Below the pieces are notes generated by a model. That model ran no database searches, had not been told where the DNA came from, and was given only the letters and a program-made list of their open reading frames with translations. Below are positions 9,896-20,761 of a stretch of 64,000 nt of DNA, in pieces; the stretch's first letter is position 1; every line of letters begins with the position of its first letter. Source of the DNA: Procambarus clarkii (taxonomy: Eukaryota > Arthropoda > Malacostraca > Decapoda > Cambaridae); NCBI RefSeq assembly GCF_040958095.1, contig NC_091228.1, positions 9,002,340 through 9,066,339 on the forward strand, in the 5' to 3' direction. A program made the position numbers and the translations under genes.

Positions 9896-11430
9896 GACAT
9901 CCCGAGAAAGTCTCAACACCTGTCCCTCACGGATCACGTACCCGGCAGCCGGGACAAGGCTCCCCCCCCCCTGACCGGGGGAACCGCAGGGGACGCAGGC
10001 ACGGCATCGTCCCCGCCACCGGGCACAGGAGCCGAGGACCCCTGGCGCACATCCCTTCTCAGCACCATGACAAGATCCTGATCATCAGGGAAAACTTCGC
10101 ACTGCGGGGATCCAACAGCGCAGTAGACACAGGAGGTGGGGGCACAGGAAGCAACTCGGAGCCGCTCACAGCCCCGTCACCGATGGAGGGGGACGCCGGA
10201 GCACCATACTTCTCCACCTCCTCCCAAGGCTCACCACGATGGGGAGACACACTCTGAACCCGCTTCGATCATTTCGAGACAGGCCGCCGGTCGTTCGAGT
10301 TATCACTCCCATCTTCCTGCACCACAACAGAACTCTCCGGCAGGTGTGCTTGTAAAGCACGACCCCCGAGAACCACAGCTTTAACAACCGGGGCCACCGG
10401 ACCACACACTGCAGGAGACAACCCCTCGCGGACAGCCAGACCGACAGGAGACACCGTATCCTGGAACATAGTAGGCAGATACGGCTGAGACGGGGCGGGG
10501 TGAGGCAGCTGGGGCAGGGATGGTCGTGGCGGGGCCACACTAACCTCCACGTCAACACCCACATCTGCACCCAGACGAGCCGCAGGATCCGACACCGGAG
10601 CAGCAGACAGTAGGGAATCAACACACAAATCCCAGCACCCATTGACGGGTCCGAGGTCGACAACGGGAGAGAATCCTCCTCCCAGAAGAGGTTAATAGGG
10701 GTGACCCCGTGGACCTCACACCCTGCAGCCTGGTGGCCCTGTAGGTCACACTTGAAACACATCTGGAGCTGGCCCGTATGAAACAAACATAGAGGGAAAC
10801 GCAACAGCATGATGGAGGACAGTATCTGATCCCTAAGGCACATGGTGAGAGTGTGGGTCCACATGGGACCCGATTCTACCTCCCGGTGGGGACGGCGTTC
10901 ATCCGCACATGAAGAACCCGCCAAAAACGGGCAAATTACCGACGTAGAAGGTCCTCAAGGAACTCGAAGGGTGCCCCATGCACTGCCACATACATTGTCA
11001 TAGGTCAGCGATCAGAGAAAGTCACTGATCCACCATTACCAAGAAGAGGGAAAGTGTCCCCATCATAGCACGTGACGTGATCACCGTAAACCACTGAGGA
11101 GCCAAACTTCACAATCGCACGTCCCCCAGCAACCAGCTACACACCACACACAGCCTCCAAATAAACACGTAACATGTCCAAAATCACCAATTCTACTGCT
11201 TGGTAGGAAGTATTACTGGAAAATTCCAGGCCTGAAGACAGGTGGCACAGGCTTCCCCATACTGCAGGCCGACACGGCCACTTTCAAGTCACGCCAGCAG
11301 CCACACCAAGGCCCGCACATCATGCCGGGTTGTCAACAAACCCCACACCGGCCAAGTAACAACTGGATAGGCAAAGAGAAGCGACCTGCTCGCCACACCA
11401 CCCAGCGCCGGACTGACGTGCTGTCAAACT
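9896..11430 (-). mobile_element. LINE ORF1-like fragment with CCHC zinc knuckle
   Basis: This GC-rich block differs from its AT-rich surroundings. On the minus strand a frame open from 10924 contains CFKCDLQGHQAAGC at 10718-10759, a C-x2-C-x4-H-x4-C zinc knuckle as in LINE ORF1 and Gag proteins (nucleic-acid binding). Downstream the likely coding frame shifts by one into a proline-rich tract open to 10059, as LINE ORF1 tails often are. No RT follows. It is probably an ORF1 remnant of an I- or jockey-type LINE; a Gag origin cannot be excluded. Confidence 0.6.
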
Positions 11431-11810
11431 GATCTCAAACGTTGTCGTTCTGGATTAGGTGATACTGTATGTCGTGTATATGTTCACACTACGTACTGAT
11501 ATTCGTCATCCCAATGTTATCCCTGTGTCAACATTTCTTAATATTCTTTTGGTACTTGATAACTGAATTATTTAATTATCTATATTTATTGTGTTTAAGT
11601 TGATGTACAGTAATATTAACAGCTATTATTTATCGATTGCTGAGTCATTTCATTAACTGGTTAGTATTAAAGTTTCAGTCTATTATTTTTTCTGGCGGAG
11701 TTAATAGTTTAGGGTTATAATAGTTTCGGGTTAAAAACTGTAAATAATGACGTAAACGAGTTTTTTTGTTATACACGTGTGTGATCACATTTACACACAC
11801 AGGTGACACG
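11431..11810. other. Intronic, no gene recognised
   Basis: AT-rich sequence between the ORF1 fragment and a 31-bp array; nothing coding seen. Confidence 0.4.
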
Positions 11811-12030
11811 TCCAACAGTCTAGTCGTGTCCATCTCCCAGTAGCAACAGTCTTGTTGTGTCCATCTCCCAGTAGCAACAGTCTTGTCGTGTTCATCTCCC
11901 AATAGCATCAGTCTTGTCGTGCCCATCTCCCAGTAGTAACAGTCTTGTCGTGTCCATCCCCCAGTAGCAACAGTCTTGTCGTGTCCATCCCCCAGTAGCA
12001 ACAGTCTTGTCGTGTCCATCCACCAGTAGC
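11811..12030. repeat. 31-bp minisatellite, about 7 copies
   Basis: Units containing CAGTCTTGTCGTGTCCATC and CCCAGTAGCAA with period 31. On the minus strand it reads as a false C-terminal extension of the A2M exon at 12179-12394. Confidence 0.93.
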
Positions 12031-12178
12031 AACAATAGGCGGTGTTGAACGCCCAGAAGATGGAAATCAATGAACTATAAAATGTGTTGCACAGCAAGCC
12101 AAATCGACAATATTTAGTGAATAATAAAACATGAACATAAATTTGTTCTAACACATTTTTACAATTATAATTACCAAC

Positions 12179-12394
12179 CTTGAGGGAGTAAGGAAGGTTC
12201 GGCTTCATGTAAGCGTCTTTGTAGATAGTTTTGAAGGTCACGGCGTTGCGGGTGATGGAGACTGAGGCGTCCTTTTTAATTCCTACTCCAGTACCTTCCT
12301 CAGTGACGATGGCCGATGCCTTGAAACTGTACACGTTGCAGTGAATGATCCTCAGCTCCGATGCCTGCACCTCCACTTCCTTACACCCGGAGAT
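12179..12394 (-). CDS. A2M: Alpha-2-macroglobulin exon (MG3-MG4)
   Basis: Bounded by TTGCAG|ATCTCC and CTCAAG|GTTGGT; 216 bp, exactly 72 codons, phase 0 both sides. The peptide begins ISGCKEVEVQASELRI and includes SAIVTEEGTG and RNAVTFKTIYKDAYMKPNLP. The E-E-G-T-G motif at the end of MG3 and the F-K-x-x-Y-K-P-x-L-P-Y opening of MG4 are typical of the A2M/TEP family. The donor is a weak GTTGGT. Confidence 0.95.
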
Positions 12395-12474
12395 CTGCAA
12401 TGAGAACCTCTCATGTATATTGTGTCGGTGTCTGGAGGAATACACCACTTATGACAGTATACCCCATTAATTTA

Positions 12475-13500
12475 CGTAACCCATTAGTTTGCATAACCCA
12501 TTAGTTTATGTAACCCATTAGTTTATGTAACCCATTAGTTTATGTAACCCATTAGCTTATGTAACCCATTAGTTTACGTAACTCTTTAGTTTATGTAACC
12601 TATTAGTTTATGTAACCCATTACTTTACACAACCAATTAGTTTATATAACCCATTAGTTTACGAACCCATTAGTTTATGTAACCTATTAGTTTATGTAAC
12701 CCATTAGTTTATGTAACTCATTAGTTTATATAAACCCATAAGTTTATGTAACCCATTAGTATATGTGAACCCATTTGTTTCTTTATCCCATTAGTTTATG
12801 TATCCCATTAGTTTATGTAAACCCCATTAGTTTATGTAACCCATTAGTTTACATAAACCCATAAGTTTATGTAGCCCATTAGTTTATGTGAACCCATTTG
12901 TTTCTGTAACCCATTAGTTTATGTAACCCATTAGTTTATGTAAACATATTAGTTTATGTAACCCATTAGTTTACGTAACCCATTAGTTTATATAAACCTA
13001 ATAGTTTATGTGAACCCATTATATTCTGTAACACATTAGTTTATATAATCCATTAGTTTATGTAAACCCATTAGTTTATGTAACCCATTAGTTTACATAA
13101 ACACATTATTTTACATAACCCATTACTACATGTAACCTATTAGTTTATGTAAACTATTAGTTTATGTAACCCATTAGTTTACATAGCCCATTAGTATATG
13201 TAACCCATTAGTTTATGTAAACCATTAGTTTATGTAACACATTAATTTACATAGCCCATTAGTCTATGAAACCCATTAGTTTTTGTAACCCATTAGTTTA
13301 TATAAACCCATCAGTTTATGTATCCCATTAGTTTACGTAAACCATTAGTTTATGTAACCCCGTTAGTTTAGCTTATGTAACCCATTACTTTATGTAAACC
13401 CAATAGTTTATATAAACCATTAGTTAATGTAAACCATTAGTTTACTTAACCCATTAGTTTGTCACCCAATAGTTTATGTAACCCATTAGTTTATGTAAAA
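12475..13500. repeat. 17-bp minisatellite, about 58 diverged copies
   Basis: Units of about 17 bp (CCCATTAGTTTATGTAA) with frequent substitutions and 1-3 bp indels, so this is an older array than its neighbour. It lies in the intron upstream (in gene sense) of the exon at 12179-12394. Confidence 0.95.
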
Positions 13501-13552
13501 TCTTCAACTTTTTCAAAGGATTAAGAATACTTGAAGGAGACCAATTGTGTGG

Positions 13553-14486
13553 AAATCACAGTAACACTGAGGTACTCACTGTAACACTGAGGTACTCACC
13601 GTAACACTGAGGTACTCACAGTAACACTGAGGTACTCACCGTAACACTGAGGTACTCACAGTAACACTGAGGTACTCACAGTAACACTGAGGTACTCACA
13701 GTAACACTGAGGTACTCACAGTAACACTGAGGTACTCACAGTAACACTGAGGTACTCACAGTAACACTGAGGTACTCACAGTAACACTGAGGTACTCACA
13801 GTAACACTGAGGTACTCACAGTAACACTGAGGTACTCACCGTAACACTGAGGTATTCACAGTAACACTGAGGTGCTCACAGTAACACTGAAGTACTCACA
13901 GTAACACTGAGGTACTCACAGTAACACTGAGGTACTCACAGTAACACTGAGGTATTCAAAGTAACACTGAGGTACTCACAGTAACACTGAGGTACTCCCA
14001 GTAACACTGAGGTACTCACAGTATCACTGAGGTACTCACAGTAACAATGAGGTACTCACGGTAACACTGAGGTACTCCCAGTAACACTGAGGTGCTCACA
14101 GTAACACTGAGGTACTCACGGTAACACTGAGGTAGTCACAGTAACACTGAGGTACTCACAGTAACACTGAGGTACTCACAGTAACACTGAGGTACTCACG
14201 GTAACACTGAGATACTCACCGTAACACTGAGGTATTCACCGTAACACTGAGGTACTCACGGTAACACTGAGGTACTCACAGTAACACTGAGTTACTCACG
14301 GTAACACTGAGGTACTCACAGTAACACCGAGGTACTCACGGTAACACTGAGGTACTCACAGTAACACTGAGGTACTCACAGTAACACTGAGGTACTCACC
14401 GTAACACTGAGGTACTCACAGTAACACTGAGGTACTCACAGTAACACTGAGGTACTCACAGTAACAATGAGGTACTCACCTTGAGG
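13553..14486. repeat. 20-bp splice-donor minisatellite, left part
   Basis: Near-perfect 20-bp units. Read on the minus strand each unit contains GTGAGTACCTCAG preceded by TTACG or TTACT, so many copies reproduce the exon|intron boundary GTTACG|GTGAGT of the A2M exon at 15705-15801. Interrupted by a SINE-related insertion at 14487-14757 and continued on the other side. Confidence 0.95.
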
Positions 14487-14757
14487 CTACCTTGAGGTGC
14501 TTCCGGGGCTTAGTGTCCCCGCGGCCCGGTCGTCGACCAGGCCTCCTGGTTGCTGGACTGATCAACCAGGCTGTTAGACGCGGCTGCTCGCAGCCTGACG
14601 TATGAGTCACAGCCTGGTTGATCAGGTATCCTTTGGAGGTGCTTATCCAGTTCTCTCTTGAACACTGTGAGGGGTTTGCCAGTTATGCCCCTTATGTGTA
14701 GTGGAAGCGTGTTGAACAGTCTCGGGCCTCTGATGTTGATAGAGTTCTTTCTACAGA
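14487..14757 (-). mobile_element. SINE-related insertion inside the 20-bp array
   Basis: GC-rich 270-bp insert. Its left end is the reverse complement of the tail of the SINE at 38.8 kb: both share a block with CGCGGGGACACTAA-like sequence, a GGCCTGGTCGA segment and the CCCCGAA end. Array units resume immediately after it. It may be a longer element that shares a 3' domain with that SINE. Confidence 0.7.
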
Positions 14758-15704
14758 GTACTCACAGTAACACTGAGGTACTCACAGTAACACTGAGGTA
14801 CTCACCGTAACACTGAGGTACTCATCGTAACACTGAGGTACTCACGGTAACACTGGGGTACCACAGTAACACTGAGGTACTCACGGTAACACTGAGGTAC
14901 TCACAGTAACACTGAGGTACTCACAGTAACACTGTGGTACTCACAGTAACACTGAGGTACTCACCGTAACACTGAGGTACTCACCGTAACACTGAGGTAC
15001 TCACAGTAACACTGAGGTACTCACGGTAACACTGAGGTACTCACGGTAACACTGAGGTACTCACGGTAACACTGAGGTACTCACAGTAACACTGAGGTAC
15101 TCACCGTAACACTGAGGTACTCACAGTAACACTGAGGTACTCACCGTAACACTGAGGTACTCACCGTAACACTGAGGTACTCACAGTAACACTGAGGTAC
15201 TCACAGTAACACTGAGGTACTCACGGTAACACTGAGGTACTCACCGTAACACTGCGGTACTCACCGTAACACTGAGGTACTCACAGTAACACTGAGGTAC
15301 TCACGGTAACACTGAGTTACTCACCATAACACTGAGGTACTCACGGTAACACTGAGGTACTCACAGTAACACTTAGGTACTCACAGTAACACTGAGGTAC
15401 TCACGGTAACACTGAGGTACTCACGGTAACACTGAGGTACTCACGGTAACACTGAGGTACTCACAGTAGCACTGAGGTACTCACAGTAACACTGAGGTAC
15501 TCACAGTAACACTGAGGTACTCACGGTAACACTGAGTTACTCACCATAACACTGAGGTACTCACGGTAACACTGAGTTACTCACCGCAACACTGAGGTAC
15601 TCACAGTAACACTGAGGTACTCACCGTAACACTGAGGTACTCACGGTAACACTGAGTTACTCACCGCAACACTGAGGTACTCACCGTAACACTGAGGTAC
15701 TCAC
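14758..15704. repeat. 20-bp splice-donor minisatellite, right part
   Basis: Same units as at 13553-14486, running without a gap into the donor of the A2M exon at 15705-15801. The real donor (ACG|GTGAGTACC) is the first unit of the array. Since 20 is not a multiple of three, use of a later donor would shift the frame and meet a stop. Confidence 0.95.
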
Positions 15705-15801
15705 CGTAACGTTGTTGGTGACGTCCAACTTGCACTTCCTTCTCTGGGTGTTGTCCAGAGTCAGTGACAGGTTGCCCTTAACCGGTTGTCCGAAGGTGTA
15801 G
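15705..15801 (-). CDS. A2M: Alpha-2-macroglobulin exon (MG3)
   Basis: Acceptor TTTACAG|CTACACC; the first base completes the AA| left by the exon at 27381-27538, giving VCAN-YTFGQPVKGNLS. A2Ms have C-x-x-Y-T-Y-G-x-P-V-x-G at this place in MG3. The exon continues DNTQRRKCKLDVTNNVT and ends GTTACG|GTGAGT, 97 bp, phase 0 out. NVT is a possible N-glycosylation site. The donor is repeated about 90 times downstream. Confidence 0.92.
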
Positions 15802-15825
15802 CTGTAAACAACCATGACAGGTTAG

Positions 15826-16100
15826 ACACGCACCAGGAAGGTCTCACGGACACGTGCACAACAGTAAACAGACACGCACCAGGAGACTCTCACGGACACG
15901 TGCACAACAGTAAACAGTCACGCACCAGGAGGCTCTTACGGACACGTGCACAACAGTAAACAGACACGCACCAGGAGGCTCTCACGGACACGTGCAAAAC
16001 AGTAAACAGACACGCACCAGGAGGCTCTCACGGACACGTGCACAACAGTAAACAAACACGTTCCAGGAGGCTCTCACGGACACGTGCATAGCGTGATGTC
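15826..16100. repeat. 46-bp minisatellite, about 6 copies
   Basis: Units of about 46 bp containing CACGCACCAGGAGGCTC and CACGTGCACAACAGTAAAC. The array begins some 25 bp intronward of the MG3 exon's acceptor. Confidence 0.9.
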
Positions 16101-16154
16101 GTTTTGCACGGACATCAGTGAGCACCATTAGTGCACTAAACGTATTTCTACCAT

Positions 16155-16546
<392 letters not shown>

Positions 16547-17376
16547 GCAAACAAGCCTGAATGGTCCCCAGGACTATATGCGACTGAAAACTCACACCCC
16601 AGAAGTGACTCGAACCCATACTGCCAGGAGCAACGCAACTGGTATGTACAGGGACGCCTTAATCCGCTTGACCATCACGACCGGAAAAAGGAAGTGATAG
16701 CCGAAGCTATTTGAACCACTCCCCCGCCGGCACTCGGATGGTAATCTTGGGCATAGCATTTTATCAAATCACCTCATTCTTTGGGGCACACGTGAGGAAC
16801 ACAAATGCAAACAAGCCTGAATGGTCCCCAGGACTATATGCGACTGAAAACTCACACCCCAGAAGTGACTCGAACCCATACTGCCAGGAGCAACGCAACT
16901 GGTATGTACAGGGACGCCTTAATCCGCTTGACCATCACGACCGGACTAAGGAAGTGATAGCCGAAGCTATTTGAACAACTCCCCCGCCGGCACTCGGATG
17001 GTAATCTTGGGCATAGCATTTTATCAAATCACCTCATTCTTTGGGGCACACGTGAGGAACACAAATGCAAACAAGCCTGAATGGTCCCCAGGACTATATG
17101 CGACTGAAAACTCACAACCCAGAAGTGACTCGAACCCATACTGCCAAGAGCAACGCAACTGGTATGTACAGGGACGCCTTAATCCGCTTGTCCATCACGA
17201 CCGGACTAAGGAAGTGATAGCCGAAGCTATTTGAACCACTCCCCCTCCGGCACTCGGATGGTAATCTTGGGCATAGCATTTTATCAAATCACCTCATTCT
17301 TTGGGGCACACGTGAGGAACACAAATGCAAACAAGCCTGAATGGTCCCCAGGACTATATGCGACTGAAAACTCAGG
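16547..17376 (-). repeat. 260-bp tandem repeats of a tRNA-derived element
   Basis: Copies start at 16547, 16807, 17067 and 17327 (the fourth is truncated), period exactly 260 bp with few differences. On the minus strand each unit has an A-box-like TGGTCAAGCGGATTAAGG and a B box GGGTTCGAGTC, so it contains a tRNA-like SINE head, perhaps leucine-tRNA derived given the long gap between boxes. Short ORFs in the plus direction are repeats of the same unit. Confidence 0.85.
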
Positions 17377-17461
17377 GACGGATTAAGGCGTCCCTGTACA
17401 TACCAGTTGCGTTGCTCCTTGCAGTATGGGTTCGAGTCACTTCTGGGGTGTGAGTTTTCAG

Positions 17462-17462
<1 letters not shown>
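17377..17462 (+). mobile_element. Inverted partial copy of the tRNA-derived repeat
   Basis: The truncated fourth copy is joined directly to the reverse complement of the unit's tRNA-like part, making a fold-back junction at about 17376. It ends at an (AT)n run. A related single copy is at 63824-64000. Confidence 0.8.

Positions 17463-17557
<95 letters not shown>
17463..17557. repeat. (AT)n microsatellite
   Basis: About 95 bp of AT between the tRNA-derived repeat and an inverted PLE pseudo-LTR. Confidence 0.97.
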
Positions 17558-17560
<3 letters not shown>

Positions 17561-17757
17561 GTTGTGTATGTGTTAACTAAAGTCTTTGAAAAAGTAATAA
17601 GTTTTACGAAACGCGCTCAAGTGTCGCGTCAGACTAGAAATAAAAATGAATTTTGGAGAATTGATTTTTGAATTACCTCCTACAGTGGAAAGAAATGTAC
17701 GAAAGATTGAGAAAATTCGTGTTAGAATTATTAATCTTACTTTTTCGGTCATATTTA
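17558..17757 (+). mobile_element. Inverted partial PLE pseudo-LTR
   Basis: About 200 bp that is the reverse complement of 17945-18149. It carries the hammerhead-like motif and the first codons of the PLE ORF (MNFGELIFEL) in plus orientation, cut off after the ...FSVIFNN codons. With the following AT-rich stretch it forms a large palindrome at the 3' end of the intact PLE. Confidence 0.85.
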
Positions 17758-17833
17758 ATAATAAATATATATATAATAAATATATATATATATTAATAAT
17801 AAATAATAATAAATAAATATATATTAATAATAA

Positions 17834-17883
<50 letters not shown>

Positions 17884-17943
17884 AATATATATTTATTTAT
17901 TATTATTTATTATTAATATATATATATTTATTATATATATATT
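17758..17943. repeat. AT-rich palindromic spacer
   Basis: Almost entirely A and T, itself roughly self-complementary (TATTTATTATTAATA-like arms). It joins the two opposed pseudo-LTR arms. Confidence 0.8.
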
Positions 17944-18273
17944 TATTATTAAATATGACCGAAAAAGTAAGATTAATAATTCTATCACGAATTTTCTCAA
18001 TCTTTCGTACATTTCTTTCCACTGTAGGAGGTAATTCAAAAATCAATTCTCCAAAATTCATTTTTATTTCTAGTCTGACGCGACACTTGAGCGCGTTTCG
18101 TAAAACTTATTACTTTTTCAAAGACTTTAGTTAACACATACACAACTGAATAGAACTTACACATCTCCGATTTTGTTTATATCTACATTTGAGTGAGGAG
18201 GATGGGGTGAGGTGGTATTTAATAAGGTATTAATTTCATCAACACAAGCCAGAACATGAAACAATGGGTATTG
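17944..18273 (-). mobile_element. PLE 3' pseudo-LTR (330 bp)
   Basis: Aligned base for base with 20644-20973 at a constant offset of 2700 bp with 7 mismatches counted by eye (about 98% identity, no indels). On the minus strand it follows the ORF stop. It includes a hammerhead-like fold at 18073-18125. Confidence 0.9.
18073..18125 (-). ncRNA. Hammerhead-ribozyme-like motif in PLE pseudo-LTR
   Basis: Minus strand: stem I GTCT/AGAC; core TTGAAAA in place of CUGANGA; stem II GTAA/TTAC; GAAA; a 4-bp stem III CGCG/CGCG; and the cleavage-type triplet GTC before the stem I return strand. All parts of a hammerhead are in order, but C3 is U and G8 is A, which would keep the 3-8 pair as U-A. The same core is in the copies at 17.6 and 20.8 kb; activity is unproven. 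Confidence 0.5.
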
Positions 18274-18295
18274 AATAGAAGTGATTGTAGAAAGC

Positions 18296-20761
18296 CTATT
18301 GGTCCATATTTCTTGATGCTTCTATATTGGAGCGGAGTCTTGAGGTGGGTAGAATATAGTTGTGCATTAATTGGCTGTTGATTGCTGGTGTTGACTTCTT
18401 GATGTGTAATGCCTCGCAAACGTCAAGCCGCCTGCTATCGCTGTATCTATCGATGATTTCTGTGTTGCTTACTATGATTTCTCTGGCGATGGTTTGGTTG
18501 TGGGAAGAGATTATATGTTCCTTAATGGAGCCCTGTTGCTTATGCATCATTAAACGCCTAGAAAGAGATGTTGTTGTCTTGCCTATATACTGGGTTTTTT
18601 GGAGCTTACAGTCCCCAAGAGGGCATTTGAAGGCATAGACGACGTTAGTCTCTTTTAAAGCGTTCTGTTTTGTGTCTGGAGAGTTTCTCATGAGTAGGCT
18701 GGCCGTTTTTCTGGTTTTATAGTAAATCGTCAGTTGTATCCTCTGATTTTTGTCTGTAGGGATAACGTTTCTATTAACAATATCTTTCAGGACCCTTTCC
18801 TCCGTTTTATGAGCTGTGGAAAAGAAGTTCCTGTAAAATAGTCTAATAGGGGGTATAGGTGTTGTGTTGGTTGTCTCTTCAGAGGTTGCATGGCGTTTCA
18901 CTTTCCTTCTTATGATGTCTTCGATGAAACCATTGGAGAAGCCGTTGTTGACTAGGACCTGCCTTACCCTACAGAGTTCTTCGTCGACTTGCTTCCATTC
19001 TGAGCTGTGGCTGAGAGCACGGTCGACATATGCGTTAACAACACTCCTCTTGTACCTATCTGGGCAGTCGCTTTTGGCATTTAGGCACATTCCTATGTTC
19101 GTTTCCTTAGTGTAGACTGCAGTGTGGAAACCTCCGCTCTTTTCCATGACTATTACATCTAGAAAGGGCAGCTTCCCATCCTTTTCCATCTCGTAAGTGA
19201 AACGCAGCACGGAACTCCGCTCAAATGCCTCCTTCAACTCCTGCAGATGTCTGACATCAGGTACCTGTGTAAAAATGTCGTCAACATACCTGCAGTATAT
19301 GGCCGGTTTCAAGTTCATGTCGACTAAGACTTTTTGCTCGATGGTACCCATGTAGAAGTTTGCAAACAGGACACCTAGGGGAGAACCCATGGCGACCCCA
19401 TCTACTTGCTTATACATGTGCCCATCCGGGCTCAAGAAGGGTGCCTCTTTAGTACAAGCTTGGAGTAGTTTCCTTAGGATATTTTCTGGTATGTCAAGAG
19501 GAGTACAGGCTGGATCACGGTACACTCTGTCGGCTATCATCCCGATTGTCTCGTCCACTGGTACGTTAGTGAACAGCGATTCTACGTCCAACGAGGCTCT
19601 TATTCCTGTGCCCCGTGTGCCCCGCAGTAAGTCAACAAATTCCTTTGGCGACTTCAGGCTGAAGGCGCAAGGGACATAAGGAGTCAGCAGGCCGTTGAGT
19701 CGCTTCGCTAGTCTGTACGTGGGTGTGGGTATCTGGCTAATGATTGGCCGAAGTGGGTTTCCAGGCTTGTGTGTCTTGACATTTCCATACGCATATCCAG
19801 GTTTATATTCCCCAATAATCTTTGGCAGGTGGAGTCCTGATTTCTTGGCGTTCACAGTTTCGATTAGTTTGTTGACCTTTGCTTTCAATTCGGCTGTAGT
19901 GTCCTTCGTTACCCTTTGGAATTTAGTTTGGTCAGAGAGTATGAGGTTCATTTTCGCCAGATATTCGTCTTTTTTAAGAATGACGTATATTGGCGACTTG
20001 TCACCTCTCCTGACAACTATCTCCTTGTTCTCACGAAGGCTTTTGGCTGCCGCTTTGAGCGCAGGGGACAGTATGGTGCTTCTGTAATTGCCTCGATTCT
20101 TTCCTCCTTCCGTAATAAGTTCTGCTTGTAAGGTATCTTTGGTAGTGACCTTCTTTTGTGTCTCGAGGTCGAATATGTCGTCCAACAGAATTTCCAACTC
20201 CACTTTTCGGGCCATCTCACTCGGTCTGGACATAACGTGACAGTTTATGCCCAGATTTAGGAGAGTGACTTGGTCCTCAGTGAGGTTAATTCCTGCAAGG
20301 TTCAGGAAGCCATCTCTTGGTCGTGGAATTGCCATAGGTCCTCCATATAACGATGTTAGTTTCTTGATAATCCTCGTTTCAGTGCTGAGGTGATGTCGGT
20401 CTGTGAGGATGTCGAGGTGTTGTTCAATGCGGGTACGGATACTTTCGTCGATGTTGCTATTTCTCCACTCGTTCGTAGCATGAAGTAGTTGCGTTTTGTT
20501 GTCTTTGATTTCATTCTCTGCCTTGTATATCTGATCACGAATCAGATCCTGGCGATATTTTATCGTGAAGGCTTGATTCCTTGCTGCTGGGTCGTGCGTT
20601 TTAATATTAGTATATTTTGGTAGCAGTCTTTCCTGTAGACATATATTATTAAATATGACCGAAAAAGTAAGATTAATAATTCTAACACGAATTTTCTCAA
20701 TCTTTCGTACATTTCTTCTCACTGTTGGAGGTAATTCAAAAATCAATTCTCCAAAATTCAT
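18296..20761 (-). CDS. Penelope-like element polymerase (RT + GIY-YIG), intact
   Basis: An uninterrupted 821-residue ORF. RT motifs, in order: KTHKPGNPLRPIIS (329-342), LDVESLFTNVP (391-401), GVAMGSPLG (455-463), catalytic YVDD (492-495) and LPFLDV (531-536). A C-terminal GIY-YIG endonuclease has VVY (707-709), YIG (725-727), SRR (734-736) and E748, with a CPLGDC cysteine pair (713, 718) and histidines 740 and 754 as a possible zinc site. This is the diagnostic domain order of endonuclease-bearing PLEs, which copy RNA into chromosomal DNA. The start ATG lies inside the upstream pseudo-LTR. Length and absence of stops suggest a recently active copy. It sits in the A2M intron between the exons at 27381 and 15801, in the same orientation as the gene. 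Confidence 0.95.
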   Translation of the reverse strand: MNFGELIFELPPTVRRNVRKIEKIRVRIINLTFSVIFNNICLQERLLPKYTNIKTHDPAARNQAFTIKYRQDLIRDQIYKAENEIKDNKTQLLHATNEWRNSNIDESIRTRIEQHLDILTDRHHLSTETRIIKKLTSLYGGPMAIPRPRDGFLNLAGINLTEDQVTLLNLGINCHVMSRPSEMARKVELEILLDDIFDLETQKKVTTKDTLQAELITEGGKNRGNYRSTILSPALKAAAKSLRENKEIVVRRGDKSPIYVILKKDEYLAKMNLILSDQTKFQRVTKDTTAELKAKVNKLIETVNAKKSGLHLPKIIGEYKPGYAYGNVKTHKPGNPLRPIISQIPTPTYRLAKRLNGLLTPYVPCAFSLKSPKEFVDLLRGTRGTGIRASLDVESLFTNVPVDETIGMIADRVYRDPACTPLDIPENILRKLLQACTKEAPFLSPDGHMYKQVDGVAMGSPLGVLFANFYMGTIEQKVLVDMNLKPAIYCRYVDDIFTQVPDVRHLQELKEAFERSSVLRFTYEMEKDGKLPFLDVIVMEKSGGFHTAVYTKETNIGMCLNAKSDCPDRYKRSVVNAYVDRALSHSSEWKQVDEELCRVRQVLVNNGFSNGFIEDIIRRKVKRHATSEETTNTTPIPPIRLFYRNFFSTAHKTEERVLKDIVNRNVIPTDKNQRIQLTIYYKTRKTASLLMRNSPDTKQNALKETNVVYAFKCPLGDCKLQKTQYIGKTTTSLSRRLMMHKQQGSIKEHIISSHNQTIAREIIVSNTEIIDRYSDSRRLDVCEALHIKKSTPAINSQLMHNYILPTSRLRSNIEASRNMDQ

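Noticed and set aside
12475-15704. CRISPR-like repeat array
   Set aside because: Units are contiguous with no unique spacers, in a eukaryotic intron.
15826-16100. 46-bp array as a third splice-site-seeded minisatellite
   Set aside because: Only a short TGTTTAC resemblance to the nearby acceptor; the array unit does not include the actual acceptor.
18360-20131. Plus-strand ORFs opposite the intact PLE
   Set aside because: Antisense readings of the 821-codon polymerase ORF.
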